Assembly: GCA_947629705.1 (NCBI GenBank)
Contig: CANREN010000004.1
Location: 55,086 to 119,085 of the forward strand
DNA: 64,000 nt
Source: an uncultured Alistipes sp.
GTDB lineage: Bacteria > Bacteroidota > Bacteroidia > Bacteroidales > Rikenellaceae
Reading direction: 5' to 3'
Below the pieces are notes generated by a model, which saw only the letters and a program-made list of their open reading frames with translations, searched no databases and had not been told where the DNA came from. The translations under genes and the position numbers were made by a program. This document shows, in pieces, positions 7,456-15,425 of the stretch. Numbering within the stretch: the first letter of the stretch is position 1; each line of letters opens with the position of its first letter.

Positions 7456-8460
7456 TCAGATGCCGGCCGACTGCCAAATCAGCGCCGAAGCGCCGAGAAT
7501 CGCCACATTCTTGCCCTGGATGCCGCTCGGCAGCAGTTTTACCTTGTTCTTGAACACGAAGAGCATGTTCTCCTCCATGTATCGCTGCGTCGGTTCGAAG
7601 AGGAGCCTGCCCGCCTTCGACAGACCGCCGAAGAGGAAAATCGCCTCGGGCGACGTGATCGTAACCGCGTTGGCCAAGGCGCGGCCCAGCATCTCGCCCG
7701 TATAACGGAACGTCTCCTTGGCGATGGGATCGCCCTGCTCGGCAGCGGCCGAAATCATCGACGCGTCGAAATCGGCGAAAGGAATGTCGCGCAGCTTGCT
7801 GGGAGCCGTCATGGTCGCCATCAGTTCGAAGGCCGTGCGCTTGATGCCCGTGGCCGAAACATAGGCCTCGAGACACCCGCGCCGTCCGCAGCCGCATTCG
7901 CGGCCGTTCCGCTCCACGCAGACATGGCCGAATTCGCCCGCGAAACCGTCGTGGCCGTAGATCATCTCGCCGTTGGCCACGAATCCCGATCCGAGCCCCG
8001 TACCGAGCGTGATCATGATGAAGTCGCGCATCCCCTTGGCATTGCCGAAGATCATTTCGCCGAGCGTCGCGGCATTGGCGTCGTTCGTAATGAGCACCTT
8101 CACCCCGTCGAAGTGTTTCGCAATGTCGTCGGCCAGACGGAACAGCCGACGGGTTCCGCTGCATGCGACCTCCCCTTCGTGCGATTTCCACAGATTGGGC
8201 GGGGTATCGATCGTCCCGTTGTGATAATTGGCGTTGGGAGCGCCGATGCCGATGCCGACTAATTCGTAGTCGAACGACAGGCTGTCGGCCAGCGTCTTCA
8301 TCGACCGGCACAAATCCTCCACATAAGCGGGATAATCCTCCACATAGGGATACTTTTTGGTCGAGATGACCGATTCGGCGTACAGGTCGCCGTTGTCGTC
8401 CACGAGGCCGAAGGCCGTGTTGATGCCGCCGATGTCGACGCCGAGCGCGAGCTTTTTCAT
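7456..8460 (-). CDS. ROK-family sugar kinase (glucokinase-like)
   Basis: The ATG at 8460 gives 334 residues. ROK kinases phosphorylate glucose or related hexoses with ATP. The phosphate-binding loop LGVDIGGINTAFG differs from the usual GGTN only by Ile for Thr. The catalytic Asp lies in ITNDANAATLGE. The zinc-binding segment GEFGHVCV followed by CGCGRRGCLEAYVS is complete. The ORF-track start at 8520 extends across the TAACTTTG promoter element (8536-8529) and is rejected. Glucokinase is the likeliest role; N-acetylsugar kinases share these motifs. Confidence 0.9.
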   Translation of the reverse strand: MKKLALGVDIGGINTAFGLVDDNGDLYAESVISTKKYPYVEDYPAYVEDLCRSMKTLADSLSFDYELVGIGIGAPNANYHNGTIDTPPNLWKSHEGEVACSGTRRLFRLADDIAKHFDGVKVLITNDANAATLGEMIFGNAKGMRDFIMITLGTGLGSGFVANGEMIYGHDGFAGEFGHVCVERNGRECGCGRRGCLEAYVSATGIKRTAFELMATMTAPSKLRDIPFADFDASMISAAAEQGDPIAKETFRYTGEMLGRALANAVTITSPEAIFLFGGLSKAGRLLFEPTQRYMEENMLFVFKNKVKLLPSGIQGKNVAILGASALIWQSAGI

Positions 8461-8528
8461 CCTTTTATTCATTAGGTGGTTAATTCTTACGCGGGTTGTC
8501 GGATCGCCGCATAAGGACATATTCTTGC

Positions 8529-8575
8529 CAAAGTTAATAAAAATTCGGCTATACCGAAATTTTTTTCTATTTTTG
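8529..8575. promoter_or_regulatory. Divergent promoters for ROK kinase and polyprenyl synthase
   Basis: TAACTTTG on the minus strand (8536-8529) faces the ROK kinase and TATTTTTG on the plus strand (8568-8575) faces the prenyl synthase. The -33 boxes are weak. Confidence 0.55.
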
Positions 8576-8609
8576 AGGGCGATTAGGCATTCTATAACCC
8601 ATTCCCGCC

Positions 8610-9581
8610 ATGCAAACCAACGAACAACTGCTCGCAGCCATCGAAAACTATCTGGCCCAATGCGAATCGCCGGCCGAACCCGAACGGCTCTATGCTCCGA
8701 TCACCTATTCGATGGCCGGCGGCGGCAAACGCCTGCGTCCGATGCTCCTGCTGCTGGCCTGCGGGCTCTACACCGACGACATCCGGCCGGCGCTGCCGGC
8801 GGCCGCTGCCGTGGAGACGTTCCATAACTTCACCCTGCTGCACGATGACATCATGGATCATGCCGCCGTGCGCCGCGGCAAGCCTTCGGTATACGCCAAA
8901 TGGGGCCAAAACGCCGCCATTCTTTCGGGCGACGCCATGCTCATCTGCGCCTACCGGTTATTGGCCCAAAGCTCCGAAGCGCAGCTTCCCGAATTGCTGA
9001 AAGTCTTCAACGAAATGGCGCTCCAGGTGTGCGAGGGGCAGCAGTACGACATGGATTTCGAAAACAAGCCGAAGGTCTCGGTCGTCGAATACATGCACAT
9101 GATCGAACTGAAAACGTCGGTCTTGCTGGCCGGATCGACGGTCATCGGAGCCATGCTAGGCGGAGCGCCGGAGGAGGATCGCCGCAAGCTGCGCCGGTTC
9201 GCCACCGAACTGGGGCTGGCTTTCCAGCTGCAGGACGACCTGTTGGACAGTTACGGCGATGAGCGATTGGGCAAGGCCATCGGCGGCGACATCCTCGAAG
9301 GCAAGAAAACCTATCTGATGATTACGGCCATGAGCCATGCCGGCGAACCCGATCGCGAGGTGCTGCGTTCGACGGCGAAGAATCCGAAGCTGACCGACGC
9401 CGAAAAGATCGCCGCGGTCAAGGCCGTTTACGACCGGTACGACATTCCGCGACTGACCGAACAGCAGATTTCGATACGGTTCGACCGGGCTTTGACCTTG
9501 TTGGATACGCTGACGGTCGATCCGTCGCGCGCCCGCCAGCTCAAAGAGTTTTCCCAAGGATTAATGGGCCGCAAAAAATAG
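8610..9581 (+). CDS. Polyprenyl diphosphate synthase
   Basis: The product has 323 residues and condenses isopentenyl diphosphate with an allylic diphosphate to make all-trans prenyl chains for quinones or other isoprenoids. The two aspartate-rich motifs are present: LLHDDIMDHAAVRRGKPS near residue 79 and FQLQDDLLDSYGDE near 209, along with GGGKRLRPM near the N-terminus. Small residues before DDIMD suggest a medium to long product, but chain length cannot be read with certainty. It ends 3 bp from the convergent methylase gene. Confidence 0.93.
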   Translation: MQTNEQLLAAIENYLAQCESPAEPERLYAPITYSMAGGGKRLRPMLLLLACGLYTDDIRPALPAAAAVETFHNFTLLHDDIMDHAAVRRGKPSVYAKWGQNAAILSGDAMLICAYRLLAQSSEAQLPELLKVFNEMALQVCEGQQYDMDFENKPKVSVVEYMHMIELKTSVLLAGSTVIGAMLGGAPEEDRRKLRRFATELGLAFQLQDDLLDSYGDERLGKAIGGDILEGKKTYLMITAMSHAGEPDREVLRSTAKNPKLTDAEKIAAVKAVYDRYDIPRLTEQQISIRFDRALTLLDTLTVDPSRARQLKEFSQGLMGRKK

Positions 9582-9584
9582 CGA

Positions 9585-10682
9585 TTACTTTTTCATCAAG
9601 AAGAGATACTCGCAGGTTCTTGCATCGCTGTTTACCCACTCATTAGTCCATCGCATTTGCCCCATAACGTTGGTCTTATAATTAATTTCCAAACATTTGA
9701 GCAGGTTCCCTTCTGTCTGTAAAATGTCGCATAAATCTTTTTTTGTCGCTCGTCCTCCCGAACTGTACGACAATAAAATATACTTCGCATCCGTTTTTCG
9801 GATCAATTCACGGATTGCATTCATGGCCTTATAATGACCGTCCTCATCTTTTCGATAGGCCTCGAAAACCGAATCGTTTACCCCATCCCGGGAATCTATG
9901 CGGCGATTGGCCTTGCCGAATACTTCCGGTTTATCGTTCAATATAATGGAAGTCCAAATATGATAATAGGCATTATACCGCACACGGCTCGATGGCATTT
10001 TTTCGTTATTCGAGCCATAGGGCGGATCGAAATAAGCCAAATCGCAAGGTTCTGTACCTATCAAATCAAATATATCTTTCCGATACACTTTGCTTCGACC
10101 CGAGTTCGGACAAAAAGACGGAACTTTGAGAACAATATCGTTATAGGAACGAGGACACCAACCGGACAAATAAGAACAATAATGTCCAAGTGTATTATCG
10201 ACTGCATCCAATGCCAAAATTAAACTCGTCAAGGCCACGGCTTTGTCTACTTCGGACAAGTGCAACCGATCTATTTCATCTCGGATAGCGTCCAGCTTCA
10301 TCGTGTTTTTTAGCTGAAAGGGGCGTTTTTCGGTCGAATACTCTGTCCCTCCGTAATAAAAAGAATACCATCCTTCGTAACCTTTCGATTGATTCAGATG
10401 GTCTATCAATTCTTGATAATAACGAACCGGTTTATCATGCAGCAAATAAGCGGTAGCGAGAGTTTGCGACCATGCAGAAATATCGTTTGAAATCACGTTG
10501 TAGCCTTGATGGGCAAACATTTGAGTAACTCGTGTGGAGCCGCTGAAACCGTCCATTACGGTATCGACATCCAACGAAGAAACCGTATCGAGAATATAGG
10601 GCAGAATTTTAAGTTTCGACCCTGCATATTTGATACCTTCGGTACGAGGAACGTCTTGAAAATTAGGGAACAAGGTATTCAT
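9585..10682 (-). CDS. DNA adenine N6-methyltransferase (D12 class), RM type II
   Basis: The product has 365 residues from the ATG at 10682, which overlaps the upstream gene's stop as ATGA; the TTG start used in the ORF track is less likely. Motifs include IKYAGSKLKILPYIL at the N-terminus, the SAM-binding DGFSGSTRVTQMF and the catalytic LAYFDPPYGS. It transfers a methyl group to adenine in a specific DNA site that I cannot predict. The gene is visibly AT-rich compared with its neighbours, suggesting acquisition by transfer. The reading frame is intact although the adjoining probable endonuclease gene is broken. Confidence 0.9.
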   Translation of the reverse strand: MNTLFPNFQDVPRTEGIKYAGSKLKILPYILDTVSSLDVDTVMDGFSGSTRVTQMFAHQGYNVISNDISAWSQTLATAYLLHDKPVRYYQELIDHLNQSKGYEGWYSFYYGGTEYSTEKRPFQLKNTMKLDAIRDEIDRLHLSEVDKAVALTSLILALDAVDNTLGHYCSYLSGWCPRSYNDIVLKVPSFCPNSGRSKVYRKDIFDLIGTEPCDLAYFDPPYGSNNEKMPSSRVRYNAYYHIWTSIILNDKPEVFGKANRRIDSRDGVNDSVFEAYRKDEDGHYKAMNAIRELIRKTDAKYILLSYSSGGRATKKDLCDILQTEGNLLKCLEINYKTNVMGQMRWTNEWVNSDARTCEYLFLMKK

Positions 10683-11522
10683 TTCCAATCTCTGGAATTG
10701 GAAATATCTGTTTGCAGGATAACATTGACTGTTTTATGCCCCTCTTTCGTCGCATTCAGAGCCAGACTGAATAATTTCACCAACTCCATATTATGCTCGT
10801 AAGAAATCCAACCGTTGGTAATACTGATAAAATAGGGTTTTGCTTTTTGAGTATGTGTCCATAATCCTCTTTGCAGCGCATTCGCCTCGCGATCTCCGTA
10901 TCTCACCTCGAAGATATAATTCTTGTCCGAAGACAGAAATCTATAAATTGGATGTTTCCGATTGTTATCTTCTTTGAGCCATTCGATTTCGCAAATTTGT
11001 TCGATCGCTTTTTCATAGTCGAATATCATGATATTGCATCGCTTTCCCGCTTCATCATAAATCATCGGCATGATATTTATCTGCCGAACGGCATCGAATT
11101 GTTCGGATTGCAATATCGTCGTTATTTTTTCCCGATCGGTTATGGATTTACGGCCTGCGAAACGCTCGGATAAAAAAGGATACAGCGTACAATCTCTATC
11201 TGTGGACAGTTGCAATGGCTATTTCCGTATGCTTTCAGACTTACCGGAATCCGGACTTTGGAGAGTTCGTTTGTTATGACAATGTCTTCTTCGTGTTTTT
11301 GGCTCTGAATAAATCTTTCCCTACATGTTTGCTTTGAAAATCATACATGAATTGATTGATGAATTCAGATATGCCTATTTCAGCCAAATCCCCATGCGTT
11401 TTATTGCCGATAAGACGCATGGTAAATATATTGCTTAACGTATTGCCTATTAAATCGGGCCGTTTCGTCGCTAAAACGCGGAAACGCAACAGAAAATCTT
11501 TATAATCACCGATAGTGCACAT
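10679..11522 (-). pseudogene. Frameshifted gene beside the methylase, probable restriction endonuclease
   Basis: Two ORFs (82 residues from 11522, and about 170 ending at 10679) read as parts of one protein. The first frame runs to RAKNTKK and meets a stop at 11274. A second frame continues as IVITNELSKVRIPVSLKAYG to about 11217, where the third frame resumes with LQLSTDRDCTLYPFLSE and runs to the end. Two frameshifts would restore about 275 residues. The position directly upstream of a type II methylase with ATGA coupling suggests the cognate endonuclease, but the protein family is not recognised. The promoter TACCTTTG lies at 11554-11547. Sequencing error is an alternative explanation. Confidence 0.65.
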
Positions 11523-11546
11523 GATTTTGCTTTATAAATTTAATGA

Positions 11547-11582
11547 CAAAGGTAAAAAATATTAAAATAATTCTTACTTTTG
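11547..11582. promoter_or_regulatory. Divergent promoters for RM gene and U32 protein
   Basis: TACCTTTG on the minus strand (11554-11547) faces the broken RM gene; TACTTTTG on the plus strand (11575-11582) lies 16 bp before the U32 start codon. Confidence 0.6.
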
Positions 11583-11598
11583 AATCGAAGAAGCAAAA

Positions 11599-12846
11599 AT
11601 GCAACGAAAAGATATTGAAATCATGGCGCCCGTCGGCTCCTACGAGGCGTTGGCGGCTGCCATTCGGGCCGGAGCCGATTCGGTCTACTTCGGCGTCGGC
11701 AAGTTGAACATGCGGTCGGCGTCGGCGGCCAACTTCACCCTCGACGACCTCGCCCGCATCGTCCGCACCGCCCATGACGCAGGCATCAAAGCCTACCTCA
11801 CGGTCAACACCATCGTCTACGAGGAGGAAATCGCCACCGTCCACGAGGTCATCGACTGCGCCCGTCGCGAAGGGGTCGACGCCATCATCGCCACCGATAT
11901 GGCGGCCATCCTCTACGCCCGCCGCATCGGACAGGAGGTGCACATCTCGACCCAGAGCAATATCTCCAACTCCGAAGCCGTCCGCTTCTTCGCCCAATGG
12001 GCCGATACGGTCGTGCTGGCCCGCGAACTGACCCTCGAACAGGTCGCCGCCATCCATCGCGAAATCGTCGGGAACGACATCCGCGGGCCGCGCGGCGAGT
12101 TGGTCGAGATCGAAATGTTCGCCCACGGCGCACTCTGCATGTCCATATCGGGCAAATGTTACCTTTCGCTGTACGAGACCGGCTGTTCGGCCAATCGCGG
12201 CGCCTGCCGCCAGCTCTGCCGCCGCAAATACACCGTGCGCGACAAGGAGACGGGCGCCGAACTCGATATCGACGGGCAATACGTCCTGTCGCCCAAGGAT
12301 TTGTGCACGATCGACTTCCTCGACAGGATGATCGGCGCAGGCGTCCGCGTGTTGAAAATCGAGGGGCGCGCGCGCGGCGCGGAGTACGTGAAACGGGTCG
12401 TCGAGACCTACGACGAGGCCCTGCGCGCCATCGAAGCGGGCACCTATACGCCCGAAGCGGCCGCCGGATACAAGGAGCGGCTGCGGACGGTTTTCAACCG
12501 CGGATTCTGGGAGGGCTACTATGCCGGACGTCCGGTCGTGGAGCACAGCCCGGCCTACGGTTCGTCGGCCACACGGCGCAAGGTCTATGTCGGCAAGGTT
12601 ATGAACTTCTACAAGAAAATTTCGGTCGCCGAAGTGTCGGTCGAAGCGGCCCCGGTGGCCGTGGGCGATGCGATTTTCTTCATGGGCCCCACGACGGGGG
12701 TCGTCGAACAGCAGTTGGAAGAGCTGCACGGCCCCGACGGCACCGAAGTCGCCAGCGTGGTGCAAGGGCAGCTTTGCGCCATCCGCACCCGCGAGCCGGT
12801 TCGTCGCGGCGACCGGCTTTTCATTCATGCGGTCGACCGTCGTTGA
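11599..12846 (+). CDS. U32-family protein (TrhP/YegQ-like)
   Basis: The product has 415 residues. The U32 signature EMFAHGALCMSISGKCYLS is intact near residue 175, followed by the cysteine pattern GCSANRGACRQLCRRKY that binds an iron-sulfur cluster in relatives. The N-terminal part (APVGSYEALAAAIRAGADSVYFGV) is the TIM-barrel opening. Members such as TrhP act in tRNA uridine-34 hydroxylation with prephenate; despite the peptidase label, proteolysis is doubtful. The C-terminal beta domain (VYVGKVMNFYKK onward) fits the longer subfamily. It is likely monocistronic. Confidence 0.88.
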   Translation: MQRKDIEIMAPVGSYEALAAAIRAGADSVYFGVGKLNMRSASAANFTLDDLARIVRTAHDAGIKAYLTVNTIVYEEEIATVHEVIDCARREGVDAIIATDMAAILYARRIGQEVHISTQSNISNSEAVRFFAQWADTVVLARELTLEQVAAIHREIVGNDIRGPRGELVEIEMFAHGALCMSISGKCYLSLYETGCSANRGACRQLCRRKYTVRDKETGAELDIDGQYVLSPKDLCTIDFLDRMIGAGVRVLKIEGRARGAEYVKRVVETYDEALRAIEAGTYTPEAAAGYKERLRTVFNRGFWEGYYAGRPVVEHSPAYGSSATRRKVYVGKVMNFYKKISVAEVSVEAAPVAVGDAIFFMGPTTGVVEQQLEELHGPDGTEVASVVQGQLCAIRTREPVRRGDRLFIHAVDRR

Positions 12847-12911
12847 GCCTGAAACCGGCATCCGCCCTGCCAACCGTGGTTCCCGAAAGCGCTTCGCCCC
12901 GTACCCGTTAA

Positions 12912-12946
12912 CAAAAAGGAGCCGTCTTTTTCGAAAGACGGCTTCC
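12912..12946 (-). terminator. Intrinsic terminator downstream of the 48-residue ORF
   Basis: GGAGCCGTCTTT / AAAGACGGCTTCC forms a stem with a TTTC-type loop. On the minus strand it is followed by TTTTTGTTAAC. The plus side lacks a T-run, so it mainly serves the minus-strand sigma operon. Confidence 0.75.
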
Positions 12947-12965
12947 TCCCATCAAAAATTAACCC

Positions 12966-13112
12966 TTAAATTTCCCCTTTTCGGAAAACCTCTGTCAAAT
13001 AGTGATGCAGATAGTACAGATCCGTGTCGTTCTGAATCACTTCGTTCAGCAGCAGCTCTTCCTCGTCGGGGAGGACGTTGTTTACAAAATCGCGTTTGTC
13101 CAATTCCTCCAT
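12966..13112 (-). CDS. Small acidic protein of 48 residues, downstream of ECF sigma
   Basis: This ORF is absent from the ORF track. ATG at 13112 gives MEELDKRDFVNNVLPDEEEL and ends TEVFRKGEI. The predicted chain is helical and acidic, without a membrane segment. It has the same strand as the ECF sigma gene that ends 171 bp upstream and is followed directly by a terminator, which supports a real transcribed end. I do not recognise a family. It could be a small sigma-operon regulator. Confidence 0.55.
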   Translation of the reverse strand: MEELDKRDFVNNVLPDEEELLLNEVIQNDTDLYYLHHYLTEVFRKGEI

Positions 13113-13283
13113 AGGCCATCGTTTATTAACTAATTAAGAAACAAGAAAGACGGTTGTCGGAGAACCTTCCGCCCGAGCCGCACGCACCGTCCTCCGATCC
13201 CTTCGCCCGGGGCGCACGCTCCGCCCTCCGTTTTCCCGTTTCCACTGAAGAAACGCGCCGACGGGGGATTTATTGTGCGGCGG

Positions 13284-13868
13284 TCAACACAATATCAGAT
13301 TTTTTTCTTTGATCATTTTGCGCAGGTTGATCAATGCGTAACGCATCCGGCCCAGCGCCGTGTTGATGCTCACGCCCGTCTGTTCGGCGATATCCTTGAA
13401 ACTCAACCCCGCGAAATAGCGCATCCGCACCACTTCGCGCTGTTCTTCGGGCAGCAGCTCGATCAACGAACGGATGTCGCGTTCGATCTGTTCGCTCACG
13501 AGGGCGTCCTCGATCGTCCGGTCGGCGAACTGCAAGGTACCCAACACATTGTAACCCGCATCCGATTCGGTCAGCGACTTGTTCTGACGCTGGTTGCGGA
13601 AGTAGTCGATCACTTGATTGTGCGCGATGCGCAGCACCCACGAAAGGAATTTCCCGTTGTCGCAATAACGGCCTTCGTCGATGACCCGCACGGCTTTAAT
13701 GAATGTTTCCTGAAAAATATCTTCGGCCAAATCCTGATCTTTGACCATCATTCGGATGTAGTTCCGTACGCGGCGGCTGTGGCGCTCGATGAGCTGGGAT
13801 ATGGCGTTCCGATCGCCCGACCGGTATTGATGCAACAGCGCCGAATCATTCAATACTTGCACGTTCAT
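13284..13868 (-). CDS. ECF RNA polymerase sigma factor
   Basis: The product has 194 residues with the complete two-domain ECF layout. Region 2 contains DQDLAEDIFQETFIKAVR and the -10 recognition segment FLSWVLRIAHNQVIDYFRNQRQ. Region 4 contains LPEEQREVVRMRYFAGLSFKDIAEQTGVSINTALGRMRYAL. It is therefore an intact contrast to the deleted factor at 817-1086. No anti-sigma gene is adjacent; the only downstream gene seen is the 48-residue ORF. The type is close to the conserved RpoE-like sigma of Bacteroidales. Confidence 0.95.
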   Translation of the reverse strand: MNVQVLNDSALLHQYRSGDRNAISQLIERHSRRVRNYIRMMVKDQDLAEDIFQETFIKAVRVIDEGRYCDNGKFLSWVLRIAHNQVIDYFRNQRQNKSLTESDAGYNVLGTLQFADRTIEDALVSEQIERDIRSLIELLPEEQREVVRMRYFAGLSFKDIAEQTGVSINTALGRMRYALINLRKMIKEKNLILC

Positions 13869-14136
13869 ACTCTTTCCTCCTTGCGTGGTTGTTCAGAGTA
13901 GAATTTTTCCCGATAGGCAATCCGTTTTAATGGTGTTCGATCATTGGTTTACGGGAACAAGGTACGAACTTTTTCCCGAAGTTCCAAATTCCCCTCTGCG
14001 AGGCCGGCTCCGTCCGGCGGCCGAATAACCGAGTTCGATTTCGCAAAAACCGTACCAGGACCGGCTCGCCCGCAATCCCGATCCTGCTGCGGCTCGGGAG
14101 AGCGATTTCATAAGGCAAGTCGTTTGGCAAGACGAG

Positions 14137-14387
14137 CTATTTAATAAAAAGCCGACTGTCTGCCTTTCTGACCATGATGCGGATCGCTTCATGGGCGGCG
14201 GATTCGATCGTCGCGGGGCCGATCGAAGGCAGGGTTTCAAGTCGTGAAAGGCCCCACGGACGGGATGAGACTGGTTCTTGCCATTGACCGAAAGCCCAAT
14301 GCCGAGTGGTTCAAATGTGTCTTCGTGATAAACATCACTTTTATAATTTTGCGGCCAACAAAAAGGACAGTCCCGATATAAAACATA
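14137..14387 (-). pseudogene. Remnant of a small gene with a CPFC motif
   Basis: Translation on the minus strand gives a plausible protein in two frames: RDCPFCWPQNYKSDVYHEDT then FEPLGIGLSVNGKNQSHP, with a shift near 14258, continuing as WGLSRLETLPSIGPATIESA and ending ADSRLFIK. No ATG opens the first frame. The CPFC pair hints at a small zinc-binding protein. The rest of the gap from 13869 to 14480 holds nothing else I can support apart from a G9 tract at 14465-14473. Confidence 0.35.
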
Positions 14388-14480
14388 CTATCCGACGAGA
14401 AACATTTTGAATAGTTTCAGTTTCCTATAGTTGGTATCAGATATGAGAGATCAAAAAGCCGGGAGGGGGGGGGATCGAAT

Positions 14481-15062
14481 CTAATATTCCAATAATCGCC
14501 CATAGTCGTTCCAATCGCCAAACATTTCTCCCTGTTCTGACTTTTGTATAAGCCGGGCAAGCCTTCTCCGAAACAATTCAATATCCTTTCTCTTATATCG
14601 TTGAATGGTATCTATCCGTATTCTTCGATATAATTCCGGAAACTGTTGAAAGTTCTCCCATGAGATGGGATTCTGTCTAAACGCTTCCAATATATCATTA
14701 TCTATCACAAAATCTTTTACACTTACATACTTTGGCAAAACTTCTCTACCTGCTTCTGTCATAAGATGCAATTTTTCTAATCTCCGGCAACGTTCAATGT
14801 TCAGTTCTGTCCATGAGCTGCTCTTTTTTCTTGGCGAAAATCTTTGTATGATTCTATTGTCATAAGTTTTAATTGTCGAATCAATCCATCCAAAACACAA
14901 TGCTTCTTCCACTGCATCAATATAATAGAGAGTTTCTTCCGCCAAAGGCCGCCCTTTCTTTACTATAACCCAGCATTCTTTCGCAGTATTATGGTGCTCT
15001 TTCAGCCATTCTCTAAAATCTTTTCTCCTTGGAAAAGCAAGAAAATCGTTAGCATCCATCAT
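14481..15062 (-). CDS. YdeI/OmpD-associated family protein
   Basis: The product has about 193 residues from the ATG at 15062 (a second ATG follows immediately). It has the YdeI-like opening FREWLKEHHNTAKECWVIVKKG and the family motif ALCFGWIDSTIKTYDNRIIQRFSPRKKSSSWTELN, in the family sometimes labelled bacteriocin-protection. A C-terminal helical part rich in Arg and Lys follows. Function is not established. The gene is AT-rich relative to its surroundings, suggesting recent transfer. Start choice is supported by TACCTTTG at 15088-15081, which overlaps the longer ORF-track start. Confidence 0.8.
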   Translation of the reverse strand: MMDANDFLAFPRRKDFREWLKEHHNTAKECWVIVKKGRPLAEETLYYIDAVEEALCFGWIDSTIKTYDNRIIQRFSPRKKSSSWTELNIERCRRLEKLHLMTEAGREVLPKYVSVKDFVIDNDILEAFRQNPISWENFQQFPELYRRIRIDTIQRYKRKDIELFRRRLARLIQKSEQGEMFGDWNDYGRLLEY

Positions 15063-15080
15063 TTTTATAATTTTACGGAA

Positions 15081-15113
15081 CAAAGGTACAAAATGTCAGC
15101 AAAATATTCTCAA
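15081..15113 (-). promoter_or_regulatory. Promoter of the YdeI-like gene
   Basis: TACCTTTG (15088-15081) with TTG (15113-15111) 22 bp upstream, slightly longer than the usual spacing. Confidence 0.6.
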
Positions 15114-15149
15114 CTAACAGATTTCAACTTATGCGCATCAAAAAACGGC

Positions 15150-15379
15150 AATCCGAAACCGTAAGACCTTGCGGGTTCCGCCCGAAGCCCCCGCCAAGGC
15201 GGATTTGCGGAACAAGTTCCGCTGCTGCTGTGGCGGCTCGGCAATTCGGGCAGGCTCGATTGCGCTCGTCTGCGGCCGCAGTTGGGGGGGGGTGGGTCGA
15301 GCCTGCAAATGCGGCCTTGCCGCGAGCGACGCGACTGCATCCGCCGACTCGATTCGTGTAGAATGGTATGTAGTTACCT
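15150..15379 (+). repeat. Dispersed repeat RPT1, copy C with internal insertion
   Basis: It begins ATCCGAAACCGTAAGACC, TTGCGGGTTCCGCCCGAAGC and ends CGACTCGATTCGTGTAGAAT, ATGTAGTTACC. About 85 extra bases replace the usual CCCCCGCC hairpin region, including a G9 tract (15284-15292). It stops 13 bp before the GH2 promoter -7 box. Confidence 0.75.
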
Positions 15380-15391
15380 GAAAAAAATTCG

Positions 15392-15399
15392 TATCTTTG
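15392..15399 (+). promoter_or_regulatory. Promoter -7 element of the GH2 gene
   Basis: TATCTTTG, 27 bp before the GH2 ATG. The -33 region falls in the end of the RPT1 copy. Confidence 0.6.
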
Positions 15400-15425
15400 C
15401 CCGAGATACGGAATTTAAGCATACG

